Part shown: positions 9,181-19,045 of the stretch, piece by piece
How the letters are laid out: every line of letters begins with the position of its first letter
Position numbering within the stretch: the stretch's first letter is position 1
Assembly: GCA_963825405.1 (NCBI GenBank)
Contig: CAWGTB010000005.1
Span: 682,001-746,000, forward strand
DNA length: 64,000 nt
Reading direction: 5' to 3'
DNA from: JACPNO01 sp963825405
Lineage (GTDB): Bacteria; Acidobacteriota; Terriglobia; Bryobacterales; Bryobacteraceae
Made by a program: the position numbers and the translations under genes
Notes under the pieces: model-generated
Databases searched by the model: none
Seen by the model: only the letters and a program-made list of their open reading frames with translations
What the model was told of the DNA's origin: nothing

Positions 9181-12100
9181 GCTGCCTTCTTCCACATTTC
9201 TTCGTTGATGTCGCCAAGCACGGCTTCAAGCTCGCCGCCAAAAACCTTGTTGAGCCGCGTGAAACCCGCCATCCGCGCGGAATGGCTCCTCGTCGATCGC
9301 GGCGCGGTCAACCACGATTTCCGTGCGACCTGCTCCCCAATCCGCTTCAGCCATTTGCGTCTGCACCTCGGTCCACGGGCGGCTGCGCGAGAATCCGCTG
9401 CATGGCCCCTCGGACCCGCTCGTCATAGGGCATCAGCGCATCGCCGAGCGCCGCCTGCCGCACGAAGCCGATGATCGAGGCGGCAATGTCCTCGTTCTTT
9501 GCATCGGACCAGGCGCGGCGGAGATTGGCTTCCGAATAGCCCTGAGCGTCGAGCGCCAGCCGAAGCGCCTTCAGCTCGGCGCGGGTCAGGTCGCGCGGAC
9601 GCTGCACGACGAGCTTCAGCGCGGCGATCTTGTTGATGTTGCCCGCGGACGAAGGCGGTGAAGCCGTCGAGGAAGTCCTCCGGCTTCTGGCCGTCGCCAT
9701 AGCCGCGCGTGACCGCGACCACCTCATCCGGATGATGCGAGATCGGCATGAAGCGACGGGTCCGTCGCCATCGGGCTCCCAGTCGAGAATGCGGCCGAGT
9801 GCTGGGCCGCTGCGTCACCCACGCGGCCACAGCTGGCGGGCGGCTCCTCGGTGCAGCCGCTTCAGCGTCGCCTCCGGGCGTCTCCCCGGCGTCCGCCTCG
9901 ATACCGTGCGCGCGCCTCCTCGGGCAGGCGCTTTATGCCGGCGGCGCATCTTCACGAGAATCTGCTCGCGGACGGTCTCACGGTGCGTCCTCGTCCTCGA
10001 GCCGCGGCCAGTTCCTCGAAGAGCTGTTCGAGGCTGATCGACGGATTGACCACGACCGGCTTCATCTCGGTGAGGTTCTGCAGGTGCGGATAGAGGTCGA
10101 CCGCGTCGAAGATGCGGAACATCTCCTTGCCGATCTCCGGGCACTGGCGCGTCGCGCGGCCGATCATCTGCTCGTAGAGGATGCGGCTGTTGACCCGCCG
10201 CAGAAACACGAGGTTGGTGATGCTCGGCACGTCGATGCCGGTGGTCAGCAGATCGACCGTGACGGCGATCTTCGGCAGGGCGTCATTGCGGAAGGAGCGG
10301 ATCAGGCTTGCCGACCCGGTCCACGCTGCCGGTGATCTTCTTGACCGCGGCGTCCTCGATCTCGCCGTAGGCGTTGCGCGAAAGCCTTCTTGAGCTCGTC
10401 GACCACGATGTCGGCATGGGCGTCGCTCACGGCGAAGATCAGCGTCTTGCCGGGAAGGTTCGGGTCGATGTGGCTTGGCCAGTTCCTCGGCGACGACGCG
10501 ATTGAACGGCACGGTGACGACCTTCTTGTTGAATTCATCGACCTCGAAGCGGATTTCGTCGGGCGCGTGCGCCAGATCGATCTCGCCGGTCCGGGTGTCG
10601 AGCAGTTCGACCTGCTCGTCCTTCGCGAACTTGATGCCGGCCTGGCGAGCGCGGTCGCGATCCGGACCGGCGGCTCGTGGTCGATCAGGTAGCCGTCGAT
10701 GACGGCCTCCCGGTAGGAGTAGGTGAAGATCGGATCGCCGAAGATGTCTGACGGTGTGCAGCGCCGGCGTCGCGGTGAGGCCGATCTTCACCGCGTCGAA
10801 ATATTCCAGCACGCGGCGGTATTTCGAGATGTAGTCGTCCTGGCTGCGGAAGCTCAGCTCGGCGTCGGACATTTCGCGGTCGAGCAGATAGCCGCGATGG
10901 CATTCATCGACGACCATCAGGTCGTACTGATCGACGGGCGGCGCTTCGGCCGGTTCGTCGGCGAAGAGGACGCGCTTCACCAGGCCCTGGATGGTGCAGA
11001 TGTGGACCTTGGTCTCCGGGTCGGGCGTGACGTCTGTCGAGCCCCTTGAGGCCGAAGATGTCGGCGAAGGTCTTGCGCGCTGACGATCTCGGTGGTTGTG
11101 AACTCGCCCGCGGCCTGGTCGCCGAGGGCGTTGCGGTCGACGACGAAGCACACGCGCCGGAAGCGCTTCGCGGCGAGCAGCCGATAGAGCATGGCGATGG
11201 CGAGCTTGGTCTTGCCGGTGCCGGTCGCCATGGCGAGCAGCATGTTCCTGCGACCTTGCGCCAGGTCGTCCTCGACCGTCTCGATGGCCAGTCTCTTGAT
11301 AGGGACGAAGCGGAAACCCGAAATCGAAGGCCGCGCCTTCAGATCGGCGCTGGCGCTGTCGACGTCGATCTCCAGCATTCCCTTCAGGCCGTCCGGCGTC
11401 GGCCAGTCGACGAGCGCGCGGCGGTGATTGGATGGGCTTGCGCGCATCGCGGAACCAGATGCCGCTCTCGGTTTCGATCTGCTTCAGGTAGGGCCGGCCA
11501 TTGGCAGAAAAGACGAACGGGACGAGAAACCGTTCATCCTTCAGTCCGGCCACGGACCGCCGATGGCCTCGGCTCCGCCCTCGAAGCGAAACGTCCGCGG
11601 CGTAGCGCTCGGCCTGATCGATATGGGCCGAGACGTTCTTGTTCCGGCGCTTGGCCTCGACGACGCCGATGCAACGCGTTCCGACGAACAGCGCATAGTC
11701 GGCCGGGCCGCTCTTCGTCGGCCATTCGGCGATCGCCAGATTGCGCCCTTTCGCCGGTCGTGACCCCGGCGCGTAGCGAATCGTTGGGTATCGACTTCCC
11801 AGCCCCGCGCGCGCAGCTGCTCGTCGATCAGGGCGCGGGTCGAGGCCTCGTCGATGTCGATCTCGGCGGCAGCCGCTTCCGCCTTGGCCACAATTGCGGT
11901 CGTCGTCTGAGCGCCGGTGCCTGCGCTGCTGCCGCCTGAAGGCTCTGCAATTGTGCTGCAAGCGCGGCCTTCGCTTGTTCGGCTTCAGCGGCGAGTTGCT
12001 CCCATACCGCCCTGTCCTCACGTTCTCGCCGCGCGCTGTTCCTCGGCGCTCAGCCTGCGCGCGGTCTTTCTCCTCTGCCGCAGCACGAGCCTTCTCGGCG

Positions 12101-12348
12101 GCGCGTTCGGTGGCTGTCGAGCTCGCTCTCAGCCGTGAGAGTTCCGCGTGAGTGCTTGCTGTCGCCGCTGTCGGATCTGGCGGCGGAACAAACGCTCCGG
12201 GCGCGAATGACTTCCCTGCTCCGAACGTTCGGTCTGACCGTTCCTTCGGTGTCATGTTCTTCGCGGCAGTTTTGCCGCCCAGCGCACCAGTTTTGCGCGC
12301 TATCTCTGCCATCGCGGCCCGGACCTCAGGCGGAATCTTCACGCTCAT
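9177..12348 (-). pseudogene. hsdR: Type I restriction endonuclease subunit HsdR, heavily frameshifted
   Basis: Motor and nuclease subunit. Visible pieces in order: an N-terminal charged coiled coil (RAAEKARAAAEEKDRAQAERR); 'IDEASTRALIDEQLRARGWE'; the PD-(D/E)XK nuclease core 'GPADYALFVGTRCIGVVEAK' with D and ExK; Walker A 'LAMATGTGKTKLAIAM'; Walker B box 'DLMVVDECHRGY'; motif III 'GLTATP'; motif V 'LTTGIDVPSITNLVFLR'; motif VI 'QMIGRATR'; then the C-terminal helical domain ending 'LGDINEEMWKKAA' with stop at 9177. A single long frame covers much of this only because paired indels restore it, so the translation alternates between real and nonsense segments. The first 60 residues (MSVKIPPEVRAAMAEIARKT) are unusual for HsdR and could be a separate small gene. 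Confidence 0.85.
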
Positions 12349-12358
12349 GGCTTCATCG

Positions 12359-12374
12359 TACACCTAAGGGGTAT
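12359..12374. promoter_or_regulatory. Second operator-like site next to the hsdR start
   Basis: TACACCTAAGGGGTAT is an imperfect dyad (TACACC/GGGGTA) sharing the ACACCT half-site of the perfect palindrome at 12418-12438. It lies 11 bases upstream of the hsdR ATG, where a bound repressor would block transcription or initiation. The similarity is seen in the sequence; operator function is inferred. Confidence 0.35.
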
Positions 12375-12414
12375 GCTGATCGCGGGCAGTTAAAAATAGT
12401 GCGATTCGCGGGTA

Positions 12415-12443
12415 TTGACACCTTAGGCGGTAAGGTGTATTCT
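12415..12443 (+). promoter_or_regulatory. Sigma70-type promoter for ardC
   Basis: TTGACA at 12415-12420 is a perfect -35 box. After exactly 17 bases comes TATTCT (12438-12443), a good -10 box. Transcription would start near 12450 and run into ardC at 12561, leaving a leader of about 110 bases. The spacer is filled by a palindrome (12418-12438), so the promoter is almost certainly repressible. Confidence 0.7.
12418..12438. promoter_or_regulatory. Perfect palindromic operator between the -35 and -10 boxes
   Basis: ACACCTTA-GGCGG-TAAGGTGT: a perfect 8-base inverted repeat with a 5-base centre. It covers the spacer and the edges of both promoter boxes, the classic position for a dimeric repressor. 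The likely regulator is an element-encoded HTH protein, but none is adjacent. Confidence 0.65.
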
Positions 12444-12457
12444 GACCTTGGTTCTGA

Positions 12458-12484
12458 TGTTCGATTAGTAAACGGAATCGAACA
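12458..12484. repeat. 9-base inverted repeat in the ardC leader
   Basis: TGTTCGATT and AATCGAACA, separated by 9 bases, lie in the ardC leader. It could form an RNA hairpin or bind a second regulator. It is not followed by a T-run, so it is not a standard terminator. Confidence 0.4.
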
Positions 12485-12560
12485 CTAGAACAAAACGGGA
12501 CCGCGTCAGAGCTGCAACTTGGCACGGCCCCTAAACACCGGAAAGTGGAGGCAATTCACG

Positions 12561-13497
12561 ATGTCTACAACCGAGAATACCGCAACCGAAAAACGGGACG
12601 TTTACGCAACGCGTGACGGACCCAAATCGTCAACGCAATCGAACAGGGTGTGAGCAACTGGCGCATGCCGTGGCACACCTCGGGCAAGTTCGCATTCTCA
12701 CCCATCAACGTAACGAGCAAGAAACCATACAGGGGCATCAATACCGTGTGCCTGTGGGCCGCTGCGCAAGCCAAGGGCTACGAGCGTGGCGAATGGGGCA
12801 CGTACCAGCAATGGCAGGAACGCGGCGCACAGGTTCGCAAGGGCGAAAAGGCCACGCTGGTGGTGTTCTGGAAGTTCGCCAACAGCGCAGCCGAGACGGA
12901 GGACGGCGACGAACACGCCGCAAGTCCGGTTCACGGCTGCTGTTCACGCGCGGTTATTCCGTGTTCAATGCCGCCCAGGTGGACGGCTACACGCCCAAGG
13001 CTGACGCCGGACACGCCGATCGAGCGAACGCATCGAACCGCCGAGCAGTTCTTTCAGCGCATCAACGCGCGCGTACGCCATCAGCGGGAATCGAGCATTC
13101 TACTCGCCCGATGCCGATCACAATCACACTGCCGCCGTTTGCCGCGTTCTTCACGCCCGTGGACTACTACAGCACCCGCGCGCATGAAACCGGCACTGGA
13201 CCGCGCACGCGGACCGCTGCAATCGGGAACTGGGCAAGCGATTCGGCGATAACGCCTACTGCCGCTGAGGAACTGATAGCCGAGCTGACGGCCGCGTTCA
13301 CCTGCGCGCACCTGGGACTGAGCACGTGAACCGCGGCCGGATCATGCGCAGTACATCGCAGTCATGGCTGCGGTCCTGAAGGCCGACAAGCGGGCCATCT
13401 TCACGGCAGCCAGCAAGGCGCAACAGGCAGCGCGGATTTCGGCTGCATCGCGCGCAGATGCTGGCGGATCGCGCAGCGCGCGGAGGTGGCGGCATGA
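12561..13497 (+). pseudogene. ardC: ArdC-type antirestriction protein with zincin domain, frameshifted
   Basis: ArdC proteins combine an N-terminal single-strand DNA-binding domain with a C-terminal zinc metallopeptidase-like domain and protect incoming mobile DNA from host restriction. ATG 12561 gives MSTTENTATEKRDVYAT. After a frame change near 12610 the main frame reads 'VNAIEQGVSNWRMPWHTSG' and 'YRGINTVCLWAAAQAKGYE', the ArdC N-terminal signature. Further on come 'GYSVFNAAQVDGY', 'FFTPVDYYSTRAHETG' (start of the HETGH zinc motif, broken right after G) and 'AAEELIAELTAAFTCAHLGLS' with the third ligand region. The C-terminal helix is 'AVLKADKRAIFTAASKAQQAA'. The likely stop (TGA 13495-13497) overlaps the recombinase ATG. 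At least four frame changes are needed. Confidence 0.82.
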
Positions 13498-14482
13498 CGC
13501 CGCGACGACCTGAAATTATCGGGCCGGTACAGGCGACAGGACGGGGGCGGACATGGTTCCGCTCCCCTCGCTCGATCAGGTCCGGGAGTTCATCCGGGCA
13601 TCGAAGGCAGAGAACACGCTCCGGGGCTACCAGAGCGACTGGCGGCGACTTCTGCGCATGGTGCGAGGCGCACGGCCTGTGCCCCTTGCCCGCGACGTCC
13701 TGAAACCGTCGCGTCCTACATCGCCGAATGCGCCGGACGGCTGAAGGTGGGCAGCATTCAGCGGCGATTGAACGCAATCGCCGAAGCGCACAAGGCCGTG
13801 GGGCTGGAATCGCCCACGCATCGCGCGCATTGTCGCGAACACCATGAAGGGAATCCGGCGCACGATGGGCACGGCGCCGCGCAGAAGGCCCCCGCACTGA
13901 CGGACGATATCCGCGCCATGGTGGACGCAACGGACGCGGGCATGATCGGCGTGCGGGACCGGGCGCTGATCCTGCTCGGATTCGCGGGCGCGTTCCGCCG
14001 GTCGGAGCTGGTCGGGCTGGACGTCGAGGATTGCGCGTTCGGCAAGGACGGCCTGACGGTCACGTTGCGCCGATCCAAGACCGATCAGGCGGGCGCGGGC
14101 CGCAAGATCGGCATTCCGTACGGGTCGAATCCCGAGACGTGCCCGGTGCGCACGGTTCAAGCGTGGCTGGAACAGGCAGGCATAACGACCGGGCCGCTGT
14201 TCCGGTCGATCAATCGCCACGGGCAAGTACAGCCGGGCCGGCTTGTCCGGCATCGACGTGGCGCGCGTGGTGAAGAAGCTGGCGGACCGCGCGGGCCTGG
14301 ATGCGGCGAAGTACGCCGGGCATTCGCTGCGGGCCGGGCATGCCACGAGCGCGGCGATTGCCGGAGCGTCGGAGCGGTCGATCATGAACCAGACCGGGCA
14401 TCGCTCGGTTCAGATGGTACGGCGCTATATCCGGGATGGGAGTTTGTTCCGGGAGAACAGCGCCGGGAAGTTGGGGTTATAG
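13494..14482 (+). pseudogene. Tyrosine recombinase/integrase, frameshifted
   Basis: Site-specific recombinase for integration and excision. Start ATG 13494 follows GGAGG at 13482-13486 and overlaps the ardC stop. The N-terminal SAM-like core-binding domain is read as 'LDQVREFIRASKAENTLRGYQSDW'. The catalytic domain shows the first Arg (GFAGAFRRSELVGLDVEDC), the beta-strand Lys region (LRRSKTDQAG), the HxxR box (HSLRAGHAT), the second His (TGHRS) and the nucleophilic Tyr in 'MVRRYIRDG'. All catalytic residues are present, but frames change near 13545, 13650, 13830 and 14240. About 325 residues if repaired, normal for the family. Operon-like with ardC. Confidence 0.85.
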
Positions 14483-14503
14483 ACTGCAAAGACGGATATG
14501 GAG

Positions 14504-17383
14504 TCATTGCCTTGCTGTGTCCTTGAGCATAAGATTGATCGCAAGGCATTTCTGGTGCTCGCGTAAACCGTTGAAGCCCGTGTATTGGTCTAGAGCGCTT
14601 AGCACCAGCCCCTTTAATTGGAAAAGCGCGATAATCTCGGGCGACAACGCTGGAACGTTCAGGGACTCTGACTTGGGATCGATTTCATCAGGTCGAGGGA
14701 CACGCTGTCGAAATTCTGTCTGAAATTCGGGTGGCGCCGGAGCCGAGAACATGATCCCATCTCGCCCACTAAAAGTAAATAGAGGAGTCGGGTGGCCCGT
14801 TCTGAAACAGCCCAGAATCTGTTCCGTCCGCCAATCTGCTTTCCACGAGAACACTTCAGGACAATAGTGATTGTTTAGCGCTATATAGCTCAGCGTTTGT
14901 CCTGACGGAATCGGAACATGGCGCGCTCGATTGTCCTGCATTTGCGCAGCATAGGTCTTCGCACCTGGCTGAATGTCCGATGCCGTTGCCTGAAATGGCT
15001 TCGCCTTGTCCCAAATCTCAGGATATAACTCCGCCATAAGGATGAACTTTTGGAAGTTTGCTGTCAGTATTGGGTCGTACGTAATCAACCAGAGTGCATC
15101 CGACATCGCACCTTTGCGGAGCTGATCGATGGTATATCCTCTAACTGCCTGTTGCTTGGCTAACCCTGGTAAACCATCCGCAAAAGGATGGATGTCCATC
15201 TCTCGCGGAACAACGTACGAGCTGAGCCTATTGTCGATGGCTACTAGGGTCAATGATCCAGTTAGCAACTGCTGCTGCGCAATGGCTGTGTTCACGATCC
15301 GTAAAGCCTGTTGAAGCTGCGACTTACTGGACGCTAAGGCTAGTCGAACATCTTCATTGTCAGCTCTTTTCTGGACTTCAAGAGGCGAATCTAGCTGCGA
15401 CGAATCACGGGACAGTAACACTCGGTAGAAATGGTATTCCAAAAGCATATTCACATACTTCTGAACTGCCGTTACTGACAGCAGGTCATATTTTTCATCT
15501 GCCAAGAACCTTTCATAATTTGGTTTGCTTTGCTCAATGCTCGCCACCACTGCTGGAATGTCCGCCAAGGGAATCAGATCGATGGACAGAGAGAAAAGCC
15601 TATCAAGCCTTTTATTCTGCTCATCATTCGACAACTTCTTGAACGTCGGTAACTCACTAACGAGTAGCCTTAATGCACCTCTATATCTGCGAGCTTGTAA
15701 TAAAGTCGCATCATCGTCTGCCCGTTGGTGGTACAGTCCGGATAATCTACCGTGGGGCGAAAACAATAAATCAAGCGACTTAAGGCAGCTTGTGAAGTAC
15801 TCTCTGTTCAAGCCGGTACTAAATTTAAGAAAGTGAGCTCTTCTGGCGCCGAAACCATTGAATTGTCCGCTTCCAGAGAGGTACTCAGCCTTACCTCCCT
15901 CGACCAACTGACAATACTGAAAGCCAGTATTCAGCTCCAGTGTCTCTCTCTGTAATATCTTGACTTCGTCTAGTTTGTCCGAAATAATGTCTAGTTTCGC
16001 AATTACTATGTCCAATCGTCTTGAAATATCCTGCACTAATGCAAGTGTCTGAAGTTGCAGCTGTTTAATGACATTCAACTCTTTCATAATGGCACTAAAG
16101 CGCAACTGCTCAGGGTCTTCTTGACTAGAAGAGCCGAATAGTGAGACCACACCTGCAATGACGCCAAGATAATTTTCATCGAGGAGATTGGTTCCGATCT
16201 GTTGAAGTTGAGTGCTGACGCCGATAGCTGTGTTAAGGTTCTCCACCACGTCCGGTGGTGCGCCTAGGCCCTTGGCGATGGCGTTAACTTCGGATAGATG
16301 AGATATGAGTTTCGGTGCAACCTCTTCGATAGCCACCCTTGCTCGAAGCGCGCTGACGAGATGGTCGTGTTCCTGTTTTGACATCGATGCTGAACCTCGG
16401 CTTTCCAACGTCTTCAACTGTTCAGAAGCAGGCAACATAGAGACCAAAATCGAATATGAAGCGGACACATCTGCGCGAATATCCTGGAGGCCGGTCAACT
16501 CGCCATCGATTCCCTTAAGAGACGACAGCAGTTGCTTCTGATTGTGAGACAGAGAGGTGATTTCACCTTTAAGGCTCAAATGCTCCTTTTCCCATTTGCC
16601 AAGTTCTTGAATATCGGACGCAGATAAGGTCGCACTGGATTGTTTCCTTTGAGTGAATGCGATCTCCAAGAGACGAGAAATGTATTCGTGCTCTACGGCC
16701 TCCACTTCGGCCGGAGTCAAACCCTGATTTCTTAGATTCTGCAGCAACGCTGATCCTAGTAGTCTGTCTCCCTTGGCGAGAAAATACTTTTGGATATCCG
16801 ACGCAGCCGTCCGTTCTGCATGAGGAAGGTTACTGAGATTCTCGCGGAATTGCTGAAGCAGCAGAGCATCTCGTTTTTCTGTTTCTCTTTTGTAATACCA
16901 CTCAACCACACTTTGAGCGGCGTCCTTCAGAAGCCCATTTACAAATCTCGTTCGTGGATTCTTACTGCCGTATTGAATAGCAAGGTCGACTGTTTTTCCA
17001 AATGAGTAGCTGTTGACTTTACCGGGAGCGCTTAGGAAGTCATTTTCAGCGCGACGGTCACGCTGAGCTTTTAATATAGCCTCGATTTCTTGTTGATTCC
17101 ATTTCAGGTCTTGCGTCTCGTAAAACTTGCGGACAGCCTCCAGGTCACCAGAACGCTTTGGATCGGTGTTCGGCAAGGCAAAGAAATTTAAAGCGGCCAA
17201 TTGAATGTCTTGGTCGTTCTTGGTTGCGGCGGAAGGAGAAGACGAATCTTGCAGCGAGAGGGTAACGAACAGAGGAACGGCTCGTTCCGTGCGTTGTTCA
17301 CACACCTCCGCCTTTCTATGGCCCCCCCCGCACGACATACTTACCAGGAAAAGTACTATTGACAGAAAAAGTTTGGTTTTCAT
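14504..17383 (-). CDS. Large exported lipoprotein with coiled coils, function unknown
   Basis: A 959-residue protein. I take the start at ATG 17383 because GGAGG lies about 10 bases upstream and the following residues form a lipoprotein signal peptide: MKTKLFLSIVLFLVSMSC, with Cys18 as the probable lipidated residue. The same frame extends upstream into a kinase remnant, which I annotate separately. Residues 100-400 are charged helices and coiled coil. A short hydrophobic, glycine-containing segment (LGVIAGVVSLFG, residues 406-417) is followed by a second coiled coil (about 430-490, 'DISRRLDIVIAKLDIISDKL'). The rest is helical with a Cys-containing C-terminal domain. Not recognised. The helix/hydrophobic tongue/helix layout recalls alpha-helical pore formers, but that is only a resemblance. 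It is convergent with the recombinase, 21 bases away. Confidence 0.8.
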   Translation of the reverse strand: MKTKLFLSIVLFLVSMSCGGGHRKAEVCEQRTERAVPLFVTLSLQDSSSPSAATKNDQDIQLAALNFFALPNTDPKRSGDLEAVRKFYETQDLKWNQQEIEAILKAQRDRRAENDFLSAPGKVNSYSFGKTVDLAIQYGSKNPRTRFVNGLLKDAAQSVVEWYYKRETEKRDALLLQQFRENLSNLPHAERTAASDIQKYFLAKGDRLLGSALLQNLRNQGLTPAEVEAVEHEYISRLLEIAFTQRKQSSATLSASDIQELGKWEKEHLSLKGEITSLSHNQKQLLSSLKGIDGELTGLQDIRADVSASYSILVSMLPASEQLKTLESRGSASMSKQEHDHLVSALRARVAIEEVAPKLISHLSEVNAIAKGLGAPPDVVENLNTAIGVSTQLQQIGTNLLDENYLGVIAGVVSLFGSSSQEDPEQLRFSAIMKELNVIKQLQLQTLALVQDISRRLDIVIAKLDIISDKLDEVKILQRETLELNTGFQYCQLVEGGKAEYLSGSGQFNGFGARRAHFLKFSTGLNREYFTSCLKSLDLLFSPHGRLSGLYHQRADDDATLLQARRYRGALRLLVSELPTFKKLSNDEQNKRLDRLFSLSIDLIPLADIPAVVASIEQSKPNYERFLADEKYDLLSVTAVQKYVNMLLEYHFYRVLLSRDSSQLDSPLEVQKRADNEDVRLALASSKSQLQQALRIVNTAIAQQQLLTGSLTLVAIDNRLSSYVVPREMDIHPFADGLPGLAKQQAVRGYTIDQLRKGAMSDALWLITYDPILTANFQKFILMAELYPEIWDKAKPFQATASDIQPGAKTYAAQMQDNRARHVPIPSGQTLSYIALNNHYCPEVFSWKADWRTEQILGCFRTGHPTPLFTFSGRDGIMFSAPAPPEFQTEFRQRVPRPDEIDPKSESLNVPALSPEIIALFQLKGLVLSALDQYTGFNGLREHQKCLAINLMLKDTARQ

Positions 17384-17485
17384 CCTTATTTCCTCCAGCC
17401 TTGCTGTTCGACTGTCAGTCGATGAGATGGTACAACAAAAAGTTCTCAATGCACGGCTCCGCCAAGTGTTCATGTCGCTGGTCGC

Positions 17486-17894
17486 AATGATGTCGCGGCG
17501 CGTGATACCTTTGCCATGCGCAGCATCGAGCGCACTGGCGATCTCGATGTCGTAACGTAACGTCTGCTCCAGCGGCATCGCGCCCTTCTTGTGCCGGTGA
17601 GCCAGCGTCTCGCCTTCCAGGTATTCCATCACCAGGTAGTCGATGCCGTCCTGCGAGCCAACGTCGTACAACGGGCAGATGTGAGGATGGCTCAGGCTGG
17701 ATATAGCACGCGCCTCTCGCTCGAAGCGTTCCCGTACATCGTCGCGGTCCGGAAAGGCTCTCAGGCAGGACCTTGATTGCGACTTCACGCCGAGGCGCGT
17801 GTCACGGGCCTTATACACCATCTCCCATCCCCCCGGCACCCAGCGGAGTGAGGATTTCGTAGGGTCCCAGTCGCGTCCCGGCAGCTAGGGACAT
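17486..17894 (-). pseudogene. Truncated Ser/Thr protein kinase (N-lobe remnant)
   Basis: From ATG 17894 one reads 'MSLAAGTRLGPYEILTPLG' then 'AGGMG', the glycine-rich loop. After a frame change come 'VYKARDTRLG', 'FPDRDDVRERFEREARAISS', 'LSHPHICPLYDVGSQDG', 'IDYLVMEYLEGETLAHR' and 'ASALDAAHGKGITRRDI'. These are Hanks kinase subdomains I to VI of the type abundant in Acidobacteriota. The sequence ends at the catalytic loop: H of HRD is replaced by R, and the Asn, DFG and whole C-lobe are missing. It therefore cannot be an active kinase. The same frame runs on without a stop into the lipoprotein gene, which has its own ribosome site. Confidence 0.8.
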
Positions 17895-18083
17895 AGCTGG
17901 CTGATTCTATCTCATCGGGCCTAAAGAGACATAACTGATTAGCGTCGCTACCGGGCCTCGCGATGGTCCGTTGCGTTTACGAATGCAGACGGAGGCTGGT
18001 TGTCGCAACCCCGTGGAAATGAAACCGCCAGCGCGTTCCTGGCAGCCACATCCATGGTTCGCGCTTGATGCAACTTCGATGCC

Positions 18084-19045
18084 TTACTGTATTACGGCGA
18101 CCTGATCCGCCAGTTCCTCGATTTTGCGGATGGTTTCCTGGGAAGCGCGAGGCGGATTCCTCTGCAGACGGCGTCCCTGGGGATCGATTAGCCACTCGGC
18201 GGGCCACCCACTGCCTGGAAAGATTTTTTTGTTAACGTCCATGCCGTGGATGATCGGGAATGAATAGCCGTTGGCCTTCACAGAGGATTCGGCGATAGCA
18301 GTAGTTGCGTCCGTGGCGATCATCAGAACGGCACGGTCGCTGCGGCCCTTCCAGCGTTCATACACTGCTGAACGCCCGTCAGGCCGGTGATGCACATGCC
18401 GCCGCAGGCAGTGTTCCAGACCGCGATGTAGGTGACTTTTCCTTGCAGGTCGGCGAGGCCCCATGTCCTTCCTGAAAGGTCCTTCGCCTCGAATTGTGCT
18501 AACGGAGTGCGCTCCGGTTCCCTCGGTGTGTCTTTGAATAGCTCAAGGTCGAGTGAAACATCAAGGCCGGCCCCCGACGCTAGGATCCCATAGTTCAATT
18601 CGTCGTCGCGCCATTGCGCGGCCAGGCGGCTCTGGGTGTCAGAGGGCCTGGACTGGTCGAGCTGGAGGCGATATTCACCCAACAGGACGCGAGCACGTTC
18701 GGTCTGGCCCGTGACAATCGCATGATGGATGAGGACGTCACGGGCGCGTCGTTTGAGTCTGAGCTGGCATCCTCACCGGCGCGAAGCCCCACGTTTTCGG
18801 GCGCATCGCTGTCGCGGCTATATTTCTCCTGGTATTCGAGCTGCTCGAGCCCTTTTTCGACCAATGCTGGGAATGCGTTCAAGGCGAATTTTGCGGCTCA
18901 GGTAAGTTTCCGCCACGGAAATCTGGACAGGTGGCCAACTGGCGCTTTGGTCTGGAAATCGTTCGGCATTCGAGAGAGTTAAAGTCGGCAAGAGATTCCA
19001 CCATATCGGCTGGCACTTGGTCGGCACGGAGGAATTGCGCAGCTT
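18084..19045 (-). pseudogene. Thioredoxin-like (TlpA/redoxin) C-terminal part of an exported protein, frameshifted
   Basis: Three overlapping frames join into one protein. 'ETYLSRKIRLERIP' and 'ALVEKGLEQLEYQEKYSRDSD' (18600-18960) lead to 'LAQFEAKDLSGRTWGLADLQG' and 'KVTYIAVWNTACGGMC' (18323-18682). The end is 'DRAVLMIATDATTAIAESSV', 'GWPAEWLIDPQGRRL' and 'VAVIQ' (18084-18464). This is a redoxin-fold domain with the usual 'p.ewliDp.Gr' strand. The active site is unusual: ACGGMC in place of WCxxC, with no Trp directly before the first Cys. It probably continues the frame that ends at 19046, giving a protein near 660 residues. Homologues with an N-terminal helical repeat and a C-terminal redoxin domain are common in Acidobacteriota. 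Confidence 0.6.

Noticed and set aside
17384..17839. Reading the lipoprotein as a 1111-residue kinase-lipoprotein fusion
   Set aside because: A ribosome site and signal peptide at 17383 mark the real start; a signal peptide in the middle of a protein makes no sense.
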